A stretch of DNA of 14,146 nucleotides from Candidatus Delongbacteria bacterium (GTDB taxonomy: Bacteria; CAIWAD01; BS150m-G50): assembly GCA_016784425.1 (NCBI GenBank), contig JADHUQ010000046.1, forward strand, positions 1 through 14,146. The letters run 5' to 3'. The translations under genes were made by a program, and so were the position numbers. Within the stretch, counting starts at the first letter, position 1. Every line of letters begins with the position of its first letter. Of the stretch, positions 12,015 through 14,146 are shown piece after piece. Below the pieces are notes generated by a model that did not search any database, was not told where the DNA came from, and saw only the letters and a program-made list of their open reading frames with translations.

Positions 12015-13022
12015 ATGCAGAAAATAGGAATCATCGGTGGCGGAGCCATCGGTGGAGTGCTGGCACAGGAATGCGCTACTCGCAAACTGGCCCGGGAAGT
12101 TGCTTTTATTGATCCGGCGCCGATACCTAATTCGGACGATCCACCGGAACGCCAGGAGGTCATGCAGAAGCAGTCGATTGCAGGTGGCAAGACACTGGAT
12201 ATCTGCGAGGGATTGCCGATCATCGGTAGTGACGTCAAGTTCAGCTGGTCCAAAGATTATTCCGCGCTGAAGGGAGCCGACCTGGTTATCAATACAGCCG
12301 GTGTACCGCGTAAAGCTCGTCCGGACGGTACTTTCCCTTCCAGGGAGGAGTTGCTGGCGGTGAACCTGAAGATAACCAAGATGGTCGCCGCAGGAATCAA
12401 GGAACAGTGTCCCGATGCCATCATCATCAGCGTGGCTAATCCACTGGACGCGATTGTCTATACCTTGAGTAAGATGCTCGATCCACCCAAAGGTAAGTTG
12501 ATGGGTATGGCCGGAGCGCTGGATTCTACCCGCTATCGTTACTTTGTGGCTGAAGCTGCCAATGTTTCGGTGGAGAATGTCAATGCACTGGTCCTGGGGG
12601 GGCATGGTCCCACTATGGTACCGGTACGCAGCTCCTGCCAGATCGCCGGTCTGCCGGTTGAGAGCTTTATCGACGCTGATCAGCTTGACGCCATCGAGGA
12701 TCGCACCCGTAAAGCTGGTGGCGAGATCGTTGGTCTGCTCGGAATTGGCTCTGCTTTCTCTTCCACTGCCTGGGCAGCCCTGGAAATGGCGGAAGCGATC
12801 ATTTTCGACAAACGCAAGATCATCGCTTCCTGCGCTTTTCTGACGGGTCAGTATGGGATCGATGGGCTCTTTGTCGGAGTGCCAACCATACTTGGAAAAA
12901 ATGGTATCGAACAGGTATTGGAGATCGATCTTACCGAAGCGGAACAGGCGGCTCTCAAGAAGTCGGCTGACGCTGTACGGGGTACTTGTGACGAGGTTGA
13001 CGAGATGTTAAAGACTCTCTAG
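12015..13022 (+). CDS. mdh: Malate dehydrogenase (NAD-dependent, LDH-like type)
   Basis: Interconverts malate and oxaloacetate, supplying the substrate of the neighbouring citrate synthase. The product has 335 residues against about 310 for typical LDH-like bacterial enzymes. Motifs: IGIIGGGAIGG Rossmann turn (4-14), acidic D33 at the end of beta-2 consistent with NAD preference, INTAGVPRK with R99, R110, VANPLD (140-145), MAGALDSTRYR with D170 and R173, and GGHGPTMVPV with catalytic H197. R99, R110 and R173 occupy the substrate-carboxylate positions of malate dehydrogenases, so lactate dehydrogenase is less likely. Two insertions are present against the family as I recall it: about 17 residues after beta-2 (within 34-56) and five residues in the active-site loop between R99 and R110. 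A strong terminator follows directly. Confidence 0.92.
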   Translation: MQKIGIIGGGAIGGVLAQECATRKLAREVAFIDPAPIPNSDDPPERQEVMQKQSIAGGKTLDICEGLPIIGSDVKFSWSKDYSALKGADLVINTAGVPRKARPDGTFPSREELLAVNLKITKMVAAGIKEQCPDAIIISVANPLDAIVYTLSKMLDPPKGKLMGMAGALDSTRYRYFVAEAANVSVENVNALVLGGHGPTMVPVRSSCQIAGLPVESFIDADQLDAIEDRTRKAGGEIVGLLGIGSAFSSTAWAALEMAEAIIFDKRKIIASCAFLTGQYGIDGLFVGVPTILGKNGIEQVLEIDLTEAEQAALKKSADAVRGTCDEVDEMLKTL

Positions 13023-13432
13023 AGAGTTAACATCGAACAGCTTTTCCTGAAAGACCGTCCACATCGGGCGGTCTTTTTATTGCTGTTTTGCGAAATATCG
13101 GGTGCGTCCAGTTTGCTATCATTTGCCGTAACGTCTTGAAATTGCTGATCTTTTTGGGGTCGGACCCGGTTAATTTATTATAAATACAGGTTTTACCTCC
13201 CATAAATGGCCTATTTTGGCCCTTAAACGGTCCTTTTTCGGGTGAAAAACGAAGTTACGCTTCCACAGAACACCAGGCAAACAGGTGTATTCTCAGGGCG
13301 ATAATCATGTGAGGAGTAATTTCCGAAATCAGAGCTTCATTATCGGGGTTAACGGCTTGTAATCAGATAAGCTGAACTTGTTACAGAACCGGGTGTCCCA
13401 GGATTGCGCCCTCGGGGTCATTGTCGGCAGGA
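13023..13432. other. Intergenic region between convergent mdh and a - strand gene
   Basis: Apart from the terminator, the 410 bases hold no supported gene. GGGGTCGGACCCGG (13156-13169), followed by an AT-rich TTAATTTATTATAAATA, resembles palindromic sequences I have seen associated with REP/RAYT-type elements; this is memory and not a match. GGCC repeats (13208-13211, 13218-13221) and short T runs follow. No terminator for the - strand gene is evident. Confidence 0.4.
13049..13079 (+). terminator. Rho-independent terminator after mdh
   Basis: AAGACCGTCC (13051-13060) pairs with GGGCGGTCTT (13066-13075), with one T-G wobble, around the loop ACATC. The right arm runs into TTTTT and two further A-T pairs extend the base. 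It lies 27 bases after the mdh stop and ends the gltA-mdh unit. Confidence 0.9.
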
Positions 13433-14146
13433 TCAGCCAGATTGATCCGCAATATCAACCGGTTTACTGATAAACCAGAGGTCGCTTTTAACGACGAGGG
13501 TGTCCCCGGTTTCAGTGAAATGGGGAAGATCGCTGTTCTCCTGGTTTTCGAAAGTATCGATGATCTCATCGATCGCCATCTGTAAAGTCAACATCACCTC
13601 ATCCTGAATCTGTTGTTCGGTGTACTTCAACTCCGACTGGGCCAACAATTGTCTCACAACGACCTCTGCCGTAGTCTGTATCGCGCCGCACACCTCATCC
13701 GCCTCAAAACCCTCCTGCCTGCGATCCAGTGCCAACAGGTGGGCATAATCCAGAACGATAGAGTGATCACCAACGAGAATATCCTTCTCCAGGAAGGAGT
13801 AGATCAGGTTGACCCGCTGGCGCAAAATGCTCGGTTTAAGCGCATGATAGGTTTTAAACCGCTCCCTGTTTTCCGGCTGCATCAGTAACCGTACGGCTTC
13901 GTCGACCACACTCTCTTTCAGTTTCCACATGCTGCGATAGAGGGCCAGATTCTTCTTTTCACGTATCGGATCATAGGGGAAGTGCTGGTTGATATAGTGC
14001 CATTCGTGTGGAATCCGTTTCATGTTGGCAATCAGGAAAGGTAACCGTCTGAGAATATGATAACGGGGATTCGGGGTGTATTTCAGCATTTCGAAAGTTC
14101 GTGTGGGATCAATCACCATGCGGGTATCAACATAGTCCACCATCCA
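13433..14146 (-). CDS. Unrecognised helical protein, C-terminal part (runs off the right edge)
   Basis: The - strand frame is open from the window edge to a TGA at 13433-13435. The visible part is 237 residues; the Met at 14143 is preceded by an in-frame Trp codon and may be internal. The sequence is mostly helix-forming, charged and without membrane segments or a signal peptide. Notable stretches are MLKYTPNPRYHILRRLPFLI, EWHYINQHFPYDPIREKK, LRQRVNLIYSFLEKDILVG and ALDRRQEGFEADEVCGAI. The R-x-x-x-GF-x-x-x-E pattern weakly recalls the RsbRD-type N-terminal helical domain of signalling proteins, but I do not claim membership. It is convergent with mdh and separated from it by about 410 bases, so no functional link is implied. 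Confidence 0.7.
   Translation of the reverse strand, partial: WMVDYVDTRMVIDPTRTFEMLKYTPNPRYHILRRLPFLIANMKRIPHEWHYINQHFPYDPIREKKNLALYRSMWKLKESVVDEAVRLLMQPENRERFKTYHALKPSILRQRVNLIYSFLEKDILVGDHSIVLDYAHLLALDRRQEGFEADEVCGAIQTTAEVVVRQLLAQSELKYTEQQIQDEVMLTLQMAIDEIIDTFENQENSDLPHFTETGDTLVVKSDLWFISKPVDIADQSG

Noticed and set aside
13027..13203. A 58-residue - strand frame (MGGKTCIYNKLTGSDP...) in the intergenic region after mdh.
   Set aside because: It runs straight through both arms of the mdh terminator, has no good RBS and has low-complexity Lys-rich composition; chance reading of the AT-rich spacer and repeat is more likely.

Overview
The window looks like a piece of genome from an uncultured bacterium of the FCB (Fibrobacteres-Chlorobi-Bacteroidetes) superphylum or a neighbouring candidate phylum such as KSB1, Calditrichaeota or Marinimicrobia. 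This is an inference. It rests on long secreted repeat proteins ending in FlgD-like, type IX-type sorting tails, a PorV-like outer-membrane barrel, thrombospondin type 3 plus OmpA domains, and a citrate synthase of the eukaryotic (mitochondrial-like) type. The sequence is moderately GC-rich and start sites usually carry good GGAG/AGGAGG Shine-Dalgarno sites. No tRNA, rRNA, CRISPR array or intact mobile element is visible.

Region 1 (1-8743, + strand) is a cell-surface cluster. A giant protein made of about 143-residue DUF11-like repeats runs from the left edge to 3915, but one in-frame TAA at 853-855 cuts it. The TAA replaces a Tyr codon conserved in the preceding repeat, and the frame stays open and homologous after it. 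Nine bases later comes a three-part outer-membrane protein: a PorV/PorQ-like barrel, five exact 30-residue TSP3 repeats and an OmpA peptidoglycan-binding domain. It is followed by a 967-residue secreted protein of no family I can name, with an Fn3-like region, acidic D-x-N-x-N-G loops and a VPNPY-type sorting tail. The three fit a secretion and display module: two cargos with similar C-terminal tails flanking a PorV-like barrel fused to a cell-wall anchor.

Region 2 (8820-9917, + strand) encodes a non-hydrolysing UDP-GlcNAc 2-epimerase (WecB type), which makes UDP-ManNAc for surface polysaccharide.

Region 3 (9918-10606) is about 690 bases with no convincing gene. It ends in a probable promoter/operator and a strong ribosome binding site for region 4.

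Region 4 (10607-13022, + strand) holds two TCA-cycle genes, eukaryotic-type citrate synthase and an LDH-like malate dehydrogenase. They are separated by 109 bases with hairpins and followed by a clear rho-independent terminator. The enzymes act in sequence: malate dehydrogenase makes oxaloacetate and citrate synthase condenses it with acetyl-CoA. The malate dehydrogenase has two unusual insertions, one in the substrate-specificity loop.

Region 5 (13023-14146) is about 410 non-coding bases with a GGGTCGGACCC element, then the C-terminal part of an unrecognised helical protein on the - strand that runs off the right edge.
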